This document shows positions 1-7,921 of a stretch of DNA of 23,996 bases, piece after piece (the first letter of the stretch is position 1; each line of letters opens with the position of its first letter). The DNA is from CAYTBN01 sp964542165 (GTDB taxonomy: Bacteria > Myxococcota_A > UBA796 > UBA9615 > CAYRNR01), in NCBI GenBank assembly GCA_964542165.1, contig CAZITQ010000149.1, positions 1 to 23,996 on the forward strand, read 5' to 3'. The notes beneath the pieces were generated by a model. That model was not told where the DNA came from and did not search any database. It worked only from the letters and a program-made list of their open reading frames with translations. The translations under genes were made by a program, and so were the position numbers.

Positions 1-1611
1 GGCCTGTCCGGCGACCTGGCCTGCCTCTGCGTGGCCGCGGCCCCCTACGACGCCATCGTGGACGGTGATTGCGACGACGCGGGTCCGGACGTCAACCCCG
101 GCGCCCCCGAGACATGCAACGGCGTGGACGACGACTGCGATGGCGCCCCAGGAGCCGACGAGGCCGACCAGGACGGCGACGGGTTCATGGCCTGCGACGG
201 CGACTGCCTGGACACCGATGCGTCGGTCCATCCCGGCGCCACCGAGCTGTGCGACGGCCTGGACAATACCTGCGACGGCAACTTGCCCGCGGATGAATTC
301 GACGCCGACGGCGATGGTTACATGGGCTGTGAGGGAGACTGCGACGACGGGAACACCGACGCCCACCCCGCCGGGACCGAGGTCTGCGACGGGGCGGACA
401 ACGACTGTGATGGCTCGATCGACGGGGCCGACGCCGTCGACGCCCTCGAGTGGTACCTGGACGCTGACGGGGACGGCTACGGAGACGGTGCAGTGCTCCA
501 GCTCGACTGCGAGCAGCCCGACGACAACGTGGCTGTAGCCGGCGACTGCGATGACGCCGACCCCGCCATACACCCGGACGCCGAAGAGACCTGCGACGGG
601 ATCGACAACGACTGCGACCTGGCCACCGACGAGCTGGGAGACCTGGACGGCGACGGCTATTCGATCTGCGACGACGACTGCGACGACGCCGAGCCGGCCG
701 TGTACCCGGGCAATCCGGAGGCCTGCGACGGCCTGGACAACGACTGCGACGAGACCACCGACGAGGAGCTCGACGGCGACGGCGACCTTCTCTCGGTGTG
801 CGACGGCGACTGCGACGACGACGAGCCGGCGATGTTCCCGGGCAACCCGGAGGTCTGTGACGGACTCGACAACGACTGCGACGGGGCGCCCGGCGTGGAC
901 GAAGACGACCTGGACGGGGACGGCCAGAGGATCTGCGAGGGCGATTGCGACGACGACGATCCCTGGACCTTCGACGGCGCTGCCGAGCTGTGTGACGGGC
1001 TCGACAACGACTGCGACGGCCTGGTCGACAACGGGGCCGACGAGGATCTGGATCTGGACGGCTACAACGAGTGCCAGGGCGACTGCGACAACGACGATCC
1101 CGACGTCTACCCGGGCGCGCCGGAGATCTGCGACGGCAAGGACGACGACTGCGACGGCGACCTGCCCCTCGACGAGCTGGACGAGGACGGCGACGGGTGG
1201 CGGGTCTGCGAAGACGATTGTGACGATCTGGACGCCGACCTGAACCTGGACGACGCCGACGGGGACGGCTTCAGCACCTGTGACGACGACTGCGACGACA
1301 CCGACCCGGCGGTCAACCCCGACGCCGACGAGATCTGTGACGACGAGGTCGACAACGACTGCGACGGCGCCCCGGATGGGGAGGACCCGGACTGCATCAG
1401 CGCTGACGACGACGACACGTCCGCCGATGACGACGACACGTCCGCCGATGACGACGACACGTCCGCCGATGACGACGACACGTCCGCCGATGACGACGAG
1501 CCCCCGGCCTGTGCCTGTCGCCAGTACGGCGCCGGAGCCTCACCGACCGTGCTGGTCCTCGTCGCTGGCCTGGCCGTGATCGCGACACGTCGACGGACTC
1601 CGACGGTGTGA
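1..1611 (+). CDS. MopE-like Cys/Asp-rich repeat surface protein, 5'-truncated
   Basis: The frame is open from the left edge, so the N-terminus lies outside the window; the first internal start codon is a GTG at 31, which I do not take as the real start. The visible 536 residues contain about nine repeats of 40-60 residues, each with a D-x-D-G-D-G loop, a Cys, then G-D-C-D-D, P-x-x-x-P-G and finally C-D-G-x-D-N-D-C-D-G. This is the pattern of MopE-type putative metal-binding repeats (Pfam Cu-binding_MopE). The Asp loops look able to bind calcium, but that is inference. After the repeats come about five S-A-D-D-D-D-T units and then P-A-C-A-C, a hydrophobic stretch of about 18 residues, R-R-R and the end. 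This resembles a MYXO-CTERM-type sorting tail, so the protein is probably exported and anchored at the cell surface. Biological role unknown. Confidence 0.88.
   Translation, partial: GLSGDLACLCVAAAPYDAIVDGDCDDAGPDVNPGAPETCNGVDDDCDGAPGADEADQDGDGFMACDGDCLDTDASVHPGATELCDGLDNTCDGNLPADEFDADGDGYMGCEGDCDDGNTDAHPAGTEVCDGADNDCDGSIDGADAVDALEWYLDADGDGYGDGAVLQLDCEQPDDNVAVAGDCDDADPAIHPDAEETCDGIDNDCDLATDELGDLDGDGYSICDDDCDDAEPAVYPGNPEACDGLDNDCDETTDEELDGDGDLLSVCDGDCDDDEPAMFPGNPEVCDGLDNDCDGAPGVDEDDLDGDGQRICEGDCDDDDPWTFDGAAELCDGLDNDCDGLVDNGADEDLDLDGYNECQGDCDNDDPDVYPGAPEICDGKDDDCDGDLPLDELDEDGDGWRVCEDDCDDLDADLNLDDADGDGFSTCDDDCDDTDPAVNPDADEICDDEVDNDCDGAPDGEDPDCISADDDDTSADDDDTSADDDDTSADDDDTSADDDEPPACACRQYGAGASPTVLVLVAGLAVIATRRRTPTV
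1399..1500 (+). repeat. 21-bp in-frame tandem repeat encoding an Asp-rich linker
   Basis: Four copies of a 21-bp unit (1399-1419, 1420-1440, 1441-1461, 1462-1482) and a partial fifth (1483-1500) encode S-A-D-D-D-D-T. From 1420 the copies are identical at the nucleotide level, which points to recent slippage or expansion. The linker joins the repeat region to the C-terminal anchor. A similar D-D-D-D-A-T-G linker follows the lipobox of the lipoprotein at 18434-18967. Confidence 0.9.
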
Positions 1612-1947
1612 ACGAGGCGCTCTGTCCCCCCGGTTGCCTCCCGATGGCCAGGGCGACGAGGCGGGGCGAATTCACGCCTTCACAACCCATTCGACGGTTG
1701 ACACCTCTCACATCTCCCGTCTATATCCCCGCCAGACCTCGAACCCAGAGGTGTTCATGAGTACCGCAGAAGTCCTCTAGGACGACGAGACTGTCAGACC
1801 GACGCCACCCCGCTCTGCCCTTGCAGCGGCGCGGGCGCGCGAGGTCGTCTCGTTCGTCAACCCGAGTCCCCCGCTCACGATCTGAGAATCGACACAGGTC
1901 CCGTGCGCGTTGCGCGCGGGGCCGGGGCCCGGCCCGAGGACTTCGAC
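1612..1947. other. Intergenic region with a possible promoter and a 7-codon ORF
   Basis: This 336-nt stretch has no convincing gene of normal size. It holds the promoter-like pair at 1698-1727 and, 30 nt further on, a tiny frame (ATG 1757, TAG 1778-1780, M-S-T-A-E-V-L) preceded by AGAGGTG at 1747-1753. The long open frames crossing the region have compositions typical of shadow frames in high-GC DNA. No terminator with a T-tract was seen after the stop at 1611. Confidence 0.5.
1698..1727 (+). promoter_or_regulatory. Candidate sigma70-type promoter
   Basis: A perfect -35 hexamer TTGACA (1698-1703) is followed after 18 nt by TATATC (1722-1727), or after 17 nt by CTATAT. It stands out in GC-rich surroundings and points toward the RNHCP-rsgA genes. 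The predicted 5' leader would be about 215 nt, which is long. Based only on match to consensus. Confidence 0.4.
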
Positions 1948-2322
1948 ATGACACGCCCCCACCCCTGGACGTCGAGGCGTTCCACGACCAGCGAACCCTT
2001 CACCTGCATCCACTGCGGCATGCCCGTGGCGCCCCACGCGCCCGGCACCGCCCATCGCAATCACTGCCCCCACTGCCTGTGGAGCCGGCACCTGGACCTG
2101 CGGCCCGGCGACCGCCTGTGCACCTGCCGCGGCCCCATGGAGCCCATCGCCCTGTGGTTCCGCGGCGGCATGGAGTGCGCGCTGATCCACCGCTGCACCC
2201 GCTGCGGGACCCTGCGCAGCAACCGCATCGCCGGCGACGACGACGCCGAGGCCCTGGATGCCCTGGCCCATCGCGTCGTCGAGCTGACCCGAGACACCGT
2301 GCATGGGAGGATCGGACCATGA
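1948..2322 (+). CDS. RNHCP domain zinc-binding protein
   Basis: A 124-residue protein that carries the name-giving motif R-N-H-C-P-H-C (residues 37-43). Paired cysteines (C20/C23, C40/C43, C58/C60, C77, C83/C86) look like zinc ribbons. This matches the RNHCP family (Pfam PF12647), small zinc proteins of unknown function. I chose the ATG at 1948 because residues before it are low-complexity Arg/Ala/Gly and the conserved part starts only at about residue 18; an in-frame GTG at 1903 is the alternative, and neither has a strong ribosome binding site. The stop codon overlaps the rsgA start as ATGA (2319-2322), so the two genes are probably translationally coupled. That suggests a role near ribosome assembly or translation, which is inference only. 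Confidence 0.85.
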   Translation: MTRPHPWTSRRSTTSEPFTCIHCGMPVAPHAPGTAHRNHCPHCLWSRHLDLRPGDRLCTCRGPMEPIALWFRGGMECALIHRCTRCGTLRSNRIAGDDDAEALDALAHRVVELTRDTVHGRIGP

Positions 2323-3389
2323 CCCGCGCGTACGACGAGTTGATTCCCTGGGGCTGGTCGGCCCACTGGGACGGGGTCCTGCAGGCCGCGTCCCCGTCCG
2401 CTGGCGTGCACCCCGCCCGGGTGACCGCCGTGGATCGCGGCCGGCTGTCCTTGCACGGGACGTCCGGAGCGTTACACGGCATCTGGCGTCCCCGGGACGA
2501 CCGGTCGCCGCCCACCGTGGGTGACTGGTGCCTGGTGGAGCCGCCGCTGGGGGACGGTCCCGCCATGGTGCGCGCCCGGCTGCCGAGGCGCACCCACCTG
2601 TCCCGCAAGGCGCCCGGGAGGGCCGCCGAGACCCAGGTGCTGGCCGCCAACGTGGACAGCGTGGCGCTGGTGTGCGGCCTGGACCGCAGCCAGGGGATCC
2701 GCTCCCTGGAGCGGTTGCTGACCCTGGTGCTCGACGGCGGCGCCGTGCCCCGGATCGTGCTGAACAAGGCCGACGCCTGCGACGACCTGCCCGGCGCGAT
2801 GCACCGGGCGCAGCTGGCGGCCCCGGGCTTCGACGTGTTCGCCGTCAGCGCGCTGACGGGCGACGGCCTGGATCCCCTCCAGGACTGGATGGTGCCCGGG
2901 TCCACCATCGCGCTGCTGGGTCCCTCCGGTGTCGGCAAGTCGACCCTGGTCAACGCCCTGGCCGGCCGCGACCTGGCGGCCACCGGCGCCGTCCGTTCGG
3001 CCGACCGCCGGGGCCGGCACACCACATCCCGCCGCCAGCTCCACCCCCTGCCCGGCGGCGCGCTGCTGGTGGACACCCCCGGACTACGCGAACTCGCCGT
3101 GTGGACCGACGGAGACGGTCTGGCCGAGGCCTTCGCCGACATCGAGGCCCTGGCCGCCAGCTGCCGCTTCCGGGACTGCCGACACGACGACGAACCCGGC
3201 TGCGCCGTGCGCGAGGCCCTGGACACCGGCGCGTTGGAGCCCCGCCGGTTCTGGCGCTATCTGGAGCTCGGGAAAGAGGCCGACTCCCTGGCCCGGCGCC
3301 GGCAGGCGAACAGGGGCAACAGCAAGCGCCGCTTCAAGGACATCTCCCGCTTCAGCCGGAGGTTGAAGCGGGAGCGCGAGCGGGGGTGA
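2319..3389 (+). CDS. rsgA: Ribosome small-subunit maturation GTPase RsgA
   Basis: A 356-residue circularly permuted GTPase. RsgA binds the 30S subunit late in assembly, and the ribosome stimulates its GTP hydrolysis. Domain order: an N-terminal OB-fold region (about residues 15-100), G4 motif N-K-A-D at 149-152, P-loop G-P-S-G-V-G-K-S-T at 201-209, G3 D-T-P-G at 252-255. A C-terminal zinc knuckle follows with C282, C287, H289 and C295. The G4-G1-G3 order and the Cys/His cluster are diagnostic for this family (also called YjeQ), and the length is normal. Start ATG 2319 has GGGAGG at 2305-2310 and overlaps the end of the RNHCP gene. The C-terminus is basic (K/R-rich), suited to rRNA contact. 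Confidence 0.96.
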   Translation: MTRAYDELIPWGWSAHWDGVLQAASPSAGVHPARVTAVDRGRLSLHGTSGALHGIWRPRDDRSPPTVGDWCLVEPPLGDGPAMVRARLPRRTHLSRKAPGRAAETQVLAANVDSVALVCGLDRSQGIRSLERLLTLVLDGGAVPRIVLNKADACDDLPGAMHRAQLAAPGFDVFAVSALTGDGLDPLQDWMVPGSTIALLGPSGVGKSTLVNALAGRDLAATGAVRSADRRGRHTTSRRQLHPLPGGALLVDTPGLRELAVWTDGDGLAEAFADIEALAASCRFRDCRHDDEPGCAVREALDTGALEPRRFWRYLELGKEADSLARRRQANRGNSKRRFKDISRFSRRLKRERERG

Positions 3390-3590
3390 CCCGGCGCCAC
3401 GTCCCGCGTTCGATCGCTGCGTGCTGCTCGGGTGGCCCGGCGCCGTCGGCGGCCGAGACATGCAGCGGGGCCCCGCCGGCTCGATGCAAGACGCCTCGTC
3501 GGGCACCGCGTCGTCTGCTCTGCCGGGGAATCCCGTCCGGAATGGGGTCTCCTTCTCCAGATCCTCGTTGCTGTGTCGTCTAATCAGTCA

Positions 3591-4169
3591 GTGGACCCAC
3601 GAACCGACGCCCAGCTGGTCGAGGCCTTCACCCGCGGCAGCGAGGAGGCCTTCGAGGTCATCGTGAGCCGCCATGGCGCGGCGCTGAAGTCGTACGCCCT
3701 GCGCCTGCTGTGCAGCCCCGAAGAGGCCGAGGAGGTCTTCGAGGAGGCCTTCATCCGGCTGATCCGCGACAAGGGTCGCTGGGACGGGCGGGCCAAGCTC
3801 CGGACCTGGCTGTTCACCGTCGCCCACCGGATGTGCATCGACATCCTGCGCAAGCGGCAGGTGGAGGCGCGGGGCCAGCCCAAGCTCGTGGCGATGGCGG
3901 AGCGGCGTCGGGTCGAGCCGTCCCCGGAGGCCCGCGCGGCCCTGGGCGAGGAGGCGGATCGCCTGGAAGAAGCCCTCGGGCAGCTCCCCGAGAGCCACCG
4001 GGAGGTCGTGCTGCTCCGGGCGATCCACGGGTTGTCCGGCGCCGAGACGGCGGCGGTGCTCGGGTTGGAGGAGGGGCAGGTCCACAGCCAGCTGTCGTAC
4101 GCCCGCAAGCGGCTGGCCGAGCTCCTCGACGAGGGCGCCGTGGTGGGTAGGAAGCGAGGTCGGACATGA
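3591..4169 (+). CDS. ECF-type RNA polymerase sigma factor
   Basis: A 192-residue protein with the two domains of extracytoplasmic-function sigma factors. Region 2 (about residues 8-90) includes S-E-E-A-F, A-E-E-V-F-E-E-A-F, L-R-T-W-L-F-T-V-A-H-R and D-I-L-R-K-R. Region 4 (about 122-178) has L-P-E-S-H-R-E-V-V-L-L-R, followed by a helix-turn-helix around G-L-S-G-A-E-T-A-A-V-L-G-L. It would direct RNA polymerase to a small regulon. The start is uncertain: GTG at 3591 gives the usual ECF length, and GTG at 3573 adds six residues; neither has a clear Shine-Dalgarno. TCTAAT at 3579-3584 sits where a -10 box of a leaderless transcript starting at 3591 would be, but there is no good -35. The stop overlaps the next start (ATGA, 4166-4169), so sigma factor and membrane partner are coupled. 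Confidence 0.9.
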   Translation: MDPRTDAQLVEAFTRGSEEAFEVIVSRHGAALKSYALRLLCSPEEAEEVFEEAFIRLIRDKGRWDGRAKLRTWLFTVAHRMCIDILRKRQVEARGQPKLVAMAERRRVEPSPEARAALGEEADRLEEALGQLPESHREVVLLRAIHGLSGAETAAVLGLEEGQVHSQLSYARKRLAELLDEGAVVGRKRGRT

Positions 4170-5404
4170 GCCACGATCCCCTGGATCCGTCGGCCGATCC
4201 CCTGCTGTTCAAGCTGGGTCAGCTCGGGGTACCCGCCGGCGGAGCGCCGTCGGCCACGGCGGCCGCGCTGCTGTCCAAGGCCGCGGTGGCGGTACCGGTG
4301 GTCGCCGGACTGGCGGGCGTCAAGCTCTACAGTCTGCTCGCCGCGACCCTGGCGGTCGGGCTCGGGGGCGGCGCCGTGGTCACCGAGCTGATCCACGGAA
4401 GGGGGTACCAGACGGCCGAATCCATCGGGACGGTCGAGGACGGAGAGGGCATCGAGTTCGCGGAGGGTGTCGAGGTCTGTGACGAGTCACCGGGTGGCTG
4501 GGGGGTGCCCTGGGCCCTGCCCCCGTCCGTGGACGACGCCATCGTTCACGCCGCGGCCGAACCGGCGTCTCCAGGGGTGGTGGTCGTGACCCGCTACATC
4601 GAGGTCCCTGTTGCCACGCTCGGTGCCGCGGGCGGCGCCACGGACGGCGACACGTCCGCACTCGACGGGCTGGACGATCTCATCGACGACGACGACTGGA
4701 TCGGAGAGCCCGAGGTCGAGCCCGCACCGGAGTTCCCCCGCTCGCCTCCCGATCCCGAGCGCGTCGAGCTGGATCCCTTCGAGAGCGTCACCACGTCGGC
4801 GGAGGTCATCCCGACCGGCCGCCGGGTCGAGGGGGGCGGTCTCCCGGCCGAGGGGCATCTTCGCATCGGCGTCGACGGCGGCGTCGCCACCTTCCCGGAC
4901 GCCAACTTGGGCAACCTCTCGGGCGCCGTGGGCCTCGAGTTGCTGGGCCCCGGTCCATTCCGGGCCGCCCCCCTGCTGGCATTCAACCTGGACGCGGGCC
5001 TGATCTCCGCCCGCCCGCTGGGCACCCTGGCCGTGGACGGCGAGGTGGGCATCGCGCTGCGGCCACGGCCCGATCTGCGGATCGGCATCGCCGCTGTCGG
5101 CGGCGTCCGGTTCGTGGACCGGACCTACTGGGACACCTACCTGGACGGGCTGTCCTGGATGTCCCCAGAGGAGGAGCGGAGGACGTGGGAGTCGTTGCCC
5201 ACCGGCGCCCTGACCGCCCCCACCTTCGGCGGACGCATCGGCCTGGTCATCGGCGATCGGCGCAGGAGCCCCCTGTCGTTCCGGGCCGCGTTCACCGGCC
5301 AGGCGCTGGTCTTCCGCGAGCCCGTCCGGGACACGACTGTGCTCATCCCCCGGCTCGGTGGTACCGTGGGAGTCGACATCCTCCTGCCGCCCGCGGGGAA
5401 CTGA
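4166..5404 (+). CDS. Membrane protein coupled to the ECF sigma factor; putative anti-sigma with barrel-like C-terminus
   Basis: A 412-residue protein whose ATG lies inside the stop of the sigma gene, the usual arrangement of a sigma/anti-sigma pair. Residues 1-30 are short and probably cytoplasmic. One or two hydrophobic stretches follow (about 33-50 and 54-75). Then comes a long acidic, Pro-rich spacer (about 80-225, with a D-I-D-D-D-D patch near 173). Residues 230-409 alternate short Gly-rich strands with turns, like a small outer-membrane or periplasmic beta-barrel or sandwich. I see no zinc anti-sigma motif (H-x3-C-x2-C), so the anti-sigma role rests on context alone. It may sense envelope state or be the first regulon member. 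I do not recognise the family. Confidence 0.8.
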   Translation: MSHDPLDPSADPLLFKLGQLGVPAGGAPSATAAALLSKAAVAVPVVAGLAGVKLYSLLAATLAVGLGGGAVVTELIHGRGYQTAESIGTVEDGEGIEFAEGVEVCDESPGGWGVPWALPPSVDDAIVHAAAEPASPGVVVVTRYIEVPVATLGAAGGATDGDTSALDGLDDLIDDDDWIGEPEVEPAPEFPRSPPDPERVELDPFESVTTSAEVIPTGRRVEGGGLPAEGHLRIGVDGGVATFPDANLGNLSGAVGLELLGPGPFRAAPLLAFNLDAGLISARPLGTLAVDGEVGIALRPRPDLRIGIAAVGGVRFVDRTYWDTYLDGLSWMSPEEERRTWESLPTGALTAPTFGGRIGLVIGDRRRSPLSFRAAFTGQALVFREPVRDTTVLIPRLGGTVGVDILLPPAGN

Positions 5405-5501
5405 GGACGACTTTCCTGTTTCGAGTCCAGAAACCGGACCGGTCCTCGTCCAAGTAGACAAACAACCGCGGCGCCGCTGGATGCGCCCCGAGGAGGTCAC
5501 G

Positions 5502-6029
5502 ATGACTCGCCTGTTCCCCTTTCTGATGCTGTCGTTGGTCCTGGGCTTCGCCCTGTCCGGCTGCGACGTCCTCCTGTCTGCGGACGCGGCCGCCGAGCAG
5601 GATGACGGCCGCGGGGACGACGCCGACCGGGACGACTGTGACCAGATCGCCCTGGCCGCGTACGACGAGTGCATCGACGCCGGGGTCGACGACGAAGATT
5701 GCCGCGAGCGCGCCGCGGCCGCGTACGAGGATTGCGCCGGCGATGGCGGGGGCGAATGCGAGGAACGCTGCGAGCAGTACGCCGAGGTCGCGTACGAGGA
5801 GTGCATCGACGACGGCGGGTCCGAGGAGGACTGCCGCGTGCGCGCTGGTGAGGCCTACGACGAGTGCATGGCCGACTGCGGGGACGACGGCGAGCTCTCC
5901 GAGTGCGAGGAGGACTGCGCGGAGCGAGCGCGGGGCGCGTACGACGAGTGCATCACCGACGGCGGCACCGAGGAGGAGTGCCGGGGGGCCTACGAGGTGG
6001 CGTACGACGAGTGTGTCGAGGACTGCTAG
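5502..6029 (+). CDS. Cys-rich repeat lipoprotein of unknown function
   Basis: A 175-residue lipoprotein. The start ATG has AGGAGG at 5491-5496, five bases upstream, and is followed by a hydrophobic signal peptide and lipobox L-S-G-C (Cys21). The mature part is very acidic and repeats a helical Cys unit of the form A-Y-[DE]-E-C-I-x-D-G-G-x-E-E-[DE]-C-R (near residues 52-67, 97-111 and 146-160), with shorter A-Y-[DE]-[DE]-C units between (74, 118, 167). Seventeen Cys follow the lipidated one, so disulfides or metal binding are likely. Asp follows the lipidated Cys. The helical Cys spacing recalls small alpha-hairpin Cys repeats, but I cannot name a family. It lies 97 nt after the sigma-partner gene on the same strand and could be part of that regulon. 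Confidence 0.85.
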   Translation: MTRLFPFLMLSLVLGFALSGCDVLLSADAAAEQDDGRGDDADRDDCDQIALAAYDECIDAGVDDEDCRERAAAAYEDCAGDGGGECEERCEQYAEVAYEECIDDGGSEEDCRVRAGEAYDECMADCGDDGELSECEEDCAERARGAYDECITDGGTEEECRGAYEVAYDECVEDC

Positions 6030-6189
6030 CCCACCGACGGATCCGCCCCCCCAACCTGCCGGACAGCCGCTCGAGTCCACGCCGGCCCGGTGGTGCCAAC
6101 CGAAGCACGTTCATGGCTCATCTGGCACCGGAGCGGACAGGAAGCCCCGACTCCCGTGTTATCTCTGGCATCCTGCGCCCGGAGGGAAT

Positions 6190-7896
6190 ATGCGCTGGCT
6201 CGCGATCACGGCCTGGATGACCATCCTGCTCTTCGTGCTGTCGGCGGTCCCGCCCACCGGGAATGCCGCCGAGGCCGAGTCGGGCATCGAGCTGCGCATG
6301 CTGTGGTGGTCCAAGCAGCGGCGGGGTGCCAACTGCCAGAACCAGTCGGTCGAGCCGGCGTACTGGCAGGCGGCTGCCGAGGCCGGGATCGAGTTCGTCC
6401 GCCTGGCGCCCGACGGCTGGGCGGCACAGCGGCGCGACTTCCTGATGGGGGACGCCGATCGGTTCGAGGCCCTGGTGCCCGAGGACCTGGCCGCGTTGCG
6501 AGACGCCCTGGATGACGCGGATGCCGCCGGGGTGAGGGTCGTGTTGACGATGTTCTCGCTGCCCGGAGCGCGGTGGAAGCAGCTCAACGACGACCAGGAC
6601 GACTACCGGCTGTGGAACGACCAGGCCTACCGCGATCAGGCCCTGTCGTTCTGGACCCAGCTCGCCGGCGAGCTGAAGGGACACCCGGCCATCGTCGCCT
6701 ACAACCCGCTGAACGAGCCGCACCCAGAGCGCGAGCACGGGATCTCCGAAGCCGGGTACGCGCGGTGGCACGCGGAGGTCGAGGGCACCCTCGCCGACGT
6801 GAACCGCTTCAACCGCGAGGTGGTCCAGGCCATCCGCGCGGCGGACCCTCGCACGCCGATTCTCCTGGACGGGGGGCAGTACGCCTCGACCGAGGGGCTG
6901 AGGTGGTTGCAGCCCGTGGACGACACGGCGGTGCTGTACGCCTTCCATTTCTACGAGCCGTGGGACTACGTGACCTTCCGCGTCAACGAGGGGCGGTACC
7001 GCTACCCCGACCGGATGCCCGACGGGTGGACGGCCGCCTCGCGGCGGGAGGCCCTGGTTGGCGTGGCGGCGTGGGCGGGGCTGCACCGGATCGACCGCCG
7101 CAGGATCGTCGCGTCGGAGTTCGGGTGTGACCGCCGCGTCGAGGGCGCCGAGGCCTACCTCGACGATCTGCTGACCGACCTGGAATCCTTCGACTGGCAC
7201 TGGGCGTTCTACGCGTTTCGGGGCGATGGTTCCTGGGGTGGTCTGGACTACGAGCTCGGCACGGCGCCGTTCGGCGCCGAGTACAGGGCCGCCGTGGAGG
7301 GCGGAGCCGACCCCGAGGCCCTGAAACAGCGCGGCCCGAACCCTCTGTGGCAGGTGTTTGTGGAGCGGCTCTCGCCCGACGAGGTCTGCGAGGGCGACGC
7401 GCTCGTACTGCGCGATCTTCAGGAGCGGGACCACTGCTCCCTGCCTGCCTCCCAGGTGCGCGAGTTTCCGGGGCCCGAGGTCCTGGCCGCCGAGATCCCC
7501 CCGCTGACCGGAGCGAGCAAGGGCGAGGTGGAGTTCCCGGTCGTCTACCGCAACCTCACGGACAGCCCGCTCAGGGTGGACACGCACCTCATGTCGGGCC
7601 CGCCCCTCATCTCCCCGACACGGATCCTGCGCGACGGCGAGCCCGTCGATCCGCCCTCGGCCTGCAGGGTGGTCGGCTTCGGAGTGGCGCAGGGCCGCAG
7701 CGTGACCCTGCTCCCCGGTGGGACCCTGTCGGTCGACGGCCGGTTTTTCGTGCGACCGGGCGGGTGGAGCCTGTCCCCCACGCTCGCGCCCGATTGCGAC
7801 CTCGGCCTGGCGCCCGGCGAGTACGTCCTGCAGGTGCCCGCGCCGCAGCTCGACGGGAAGCGCGTCGACAGCGTCGTGCTGACGGTCGCGCCCTGA
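6190..7896 (+). CDS. Secreted clan GH-A glycoside hydrolase (GH5 cellulase-like)
   Basis: A 568-residue exported protein. ATG 6190 follows GGAGG at 6181-6185 and opens a signal peptide (M-R-W-L-A, hydrophobic to about 22, A-A-E near 27). Residues about 30-390 form a TIM-barrel retaining glycosidase. N-P-L-N-E-P contains the general acid/base Glu176 and A-S-E-F-G the nucleophile Glu310, placed as in family GH5. W-A-F-Y-A-F-R-G-D-G-S-W-G late in the barrel matches the substrate-cleft Trp region of cellulases. The C-terminal 110-120 residues look like an all-beta accessory domain. It probably cleaves a beta-1,4-glucan or related polysaccharide outside the cell; exact substrate cannot be read from sequence. 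No operon partner is obvious: 160 nt separate it from the gene before. Confidence 0.88.
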   Translation: MRWLAITAWMTILLFVLSAVPPTGNAAEAESGIELRMLWWSKQRRGANCQNQSVEPAYWQAAAEAGIEFVRLAPDGWAAQRRDFLMGDADRFEALVPEDLAALRDALDDADAAGVRVVLTMFSLPGARWKQLNDDQDDYRLWNDQAYRDQALSFWTQLAGELKGHPAIVAYNPLNEPHPEREHGISEAGYARWHAEVEGTLADVNRFNREVVQAIRAADPRTPILLDGGQYASTEGLRWLQPVDDTAVLYAFHFYEPWDYVTFRVNEGRYRYPDRMPDGWTAASRREALVGVAAWAGLHRIDRRRIVASEFGCDRRVEGAEAYLDDLLTDLESFDWHWAFYAFRGDGSWGGLDYELGTAPFGAEYRAAVEGGADPEALKQRGPNPLWQVFVERLSPDEVCEGDALVLRDLQERDHCSLPASQVREFPGPEVLAAEIPPLTGASKGEVEFPVVYRNLTDSPLRVDTHLMSGPPLISPTRILRDGEPVDPPSACRVVGFGVAQGRSVTLLPGGTLSVDGRFFVRPGGWSLSPTLAPDCDLGLAPGEYVLQVPAPQLDGKRVDSVVLTVAP

Positions 7897-7921
7897 CAGG
7901 CCGCTGCAACGGGGCGCGCCC

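Noticed and set aside
5436..5445. Palindrome GGACCGGTCC after the sigma-partner gene as a terminator
   Set aside because: No loop and no T-tract follow; a GC-rich palindrome of this length is common here.
6118..7587. Long open frame on the minus strand, antisense to the glycosidase
   Set aside because: Composition is Arg/Gly/Pro/Val-rich with no domain. The plus-strand gene has signal peptide and catalytic motifs. Long antisense frames are expected at this GC content; the same applies to 4487-5806, 8281-9705, 9672-10658 and 2000-3226.
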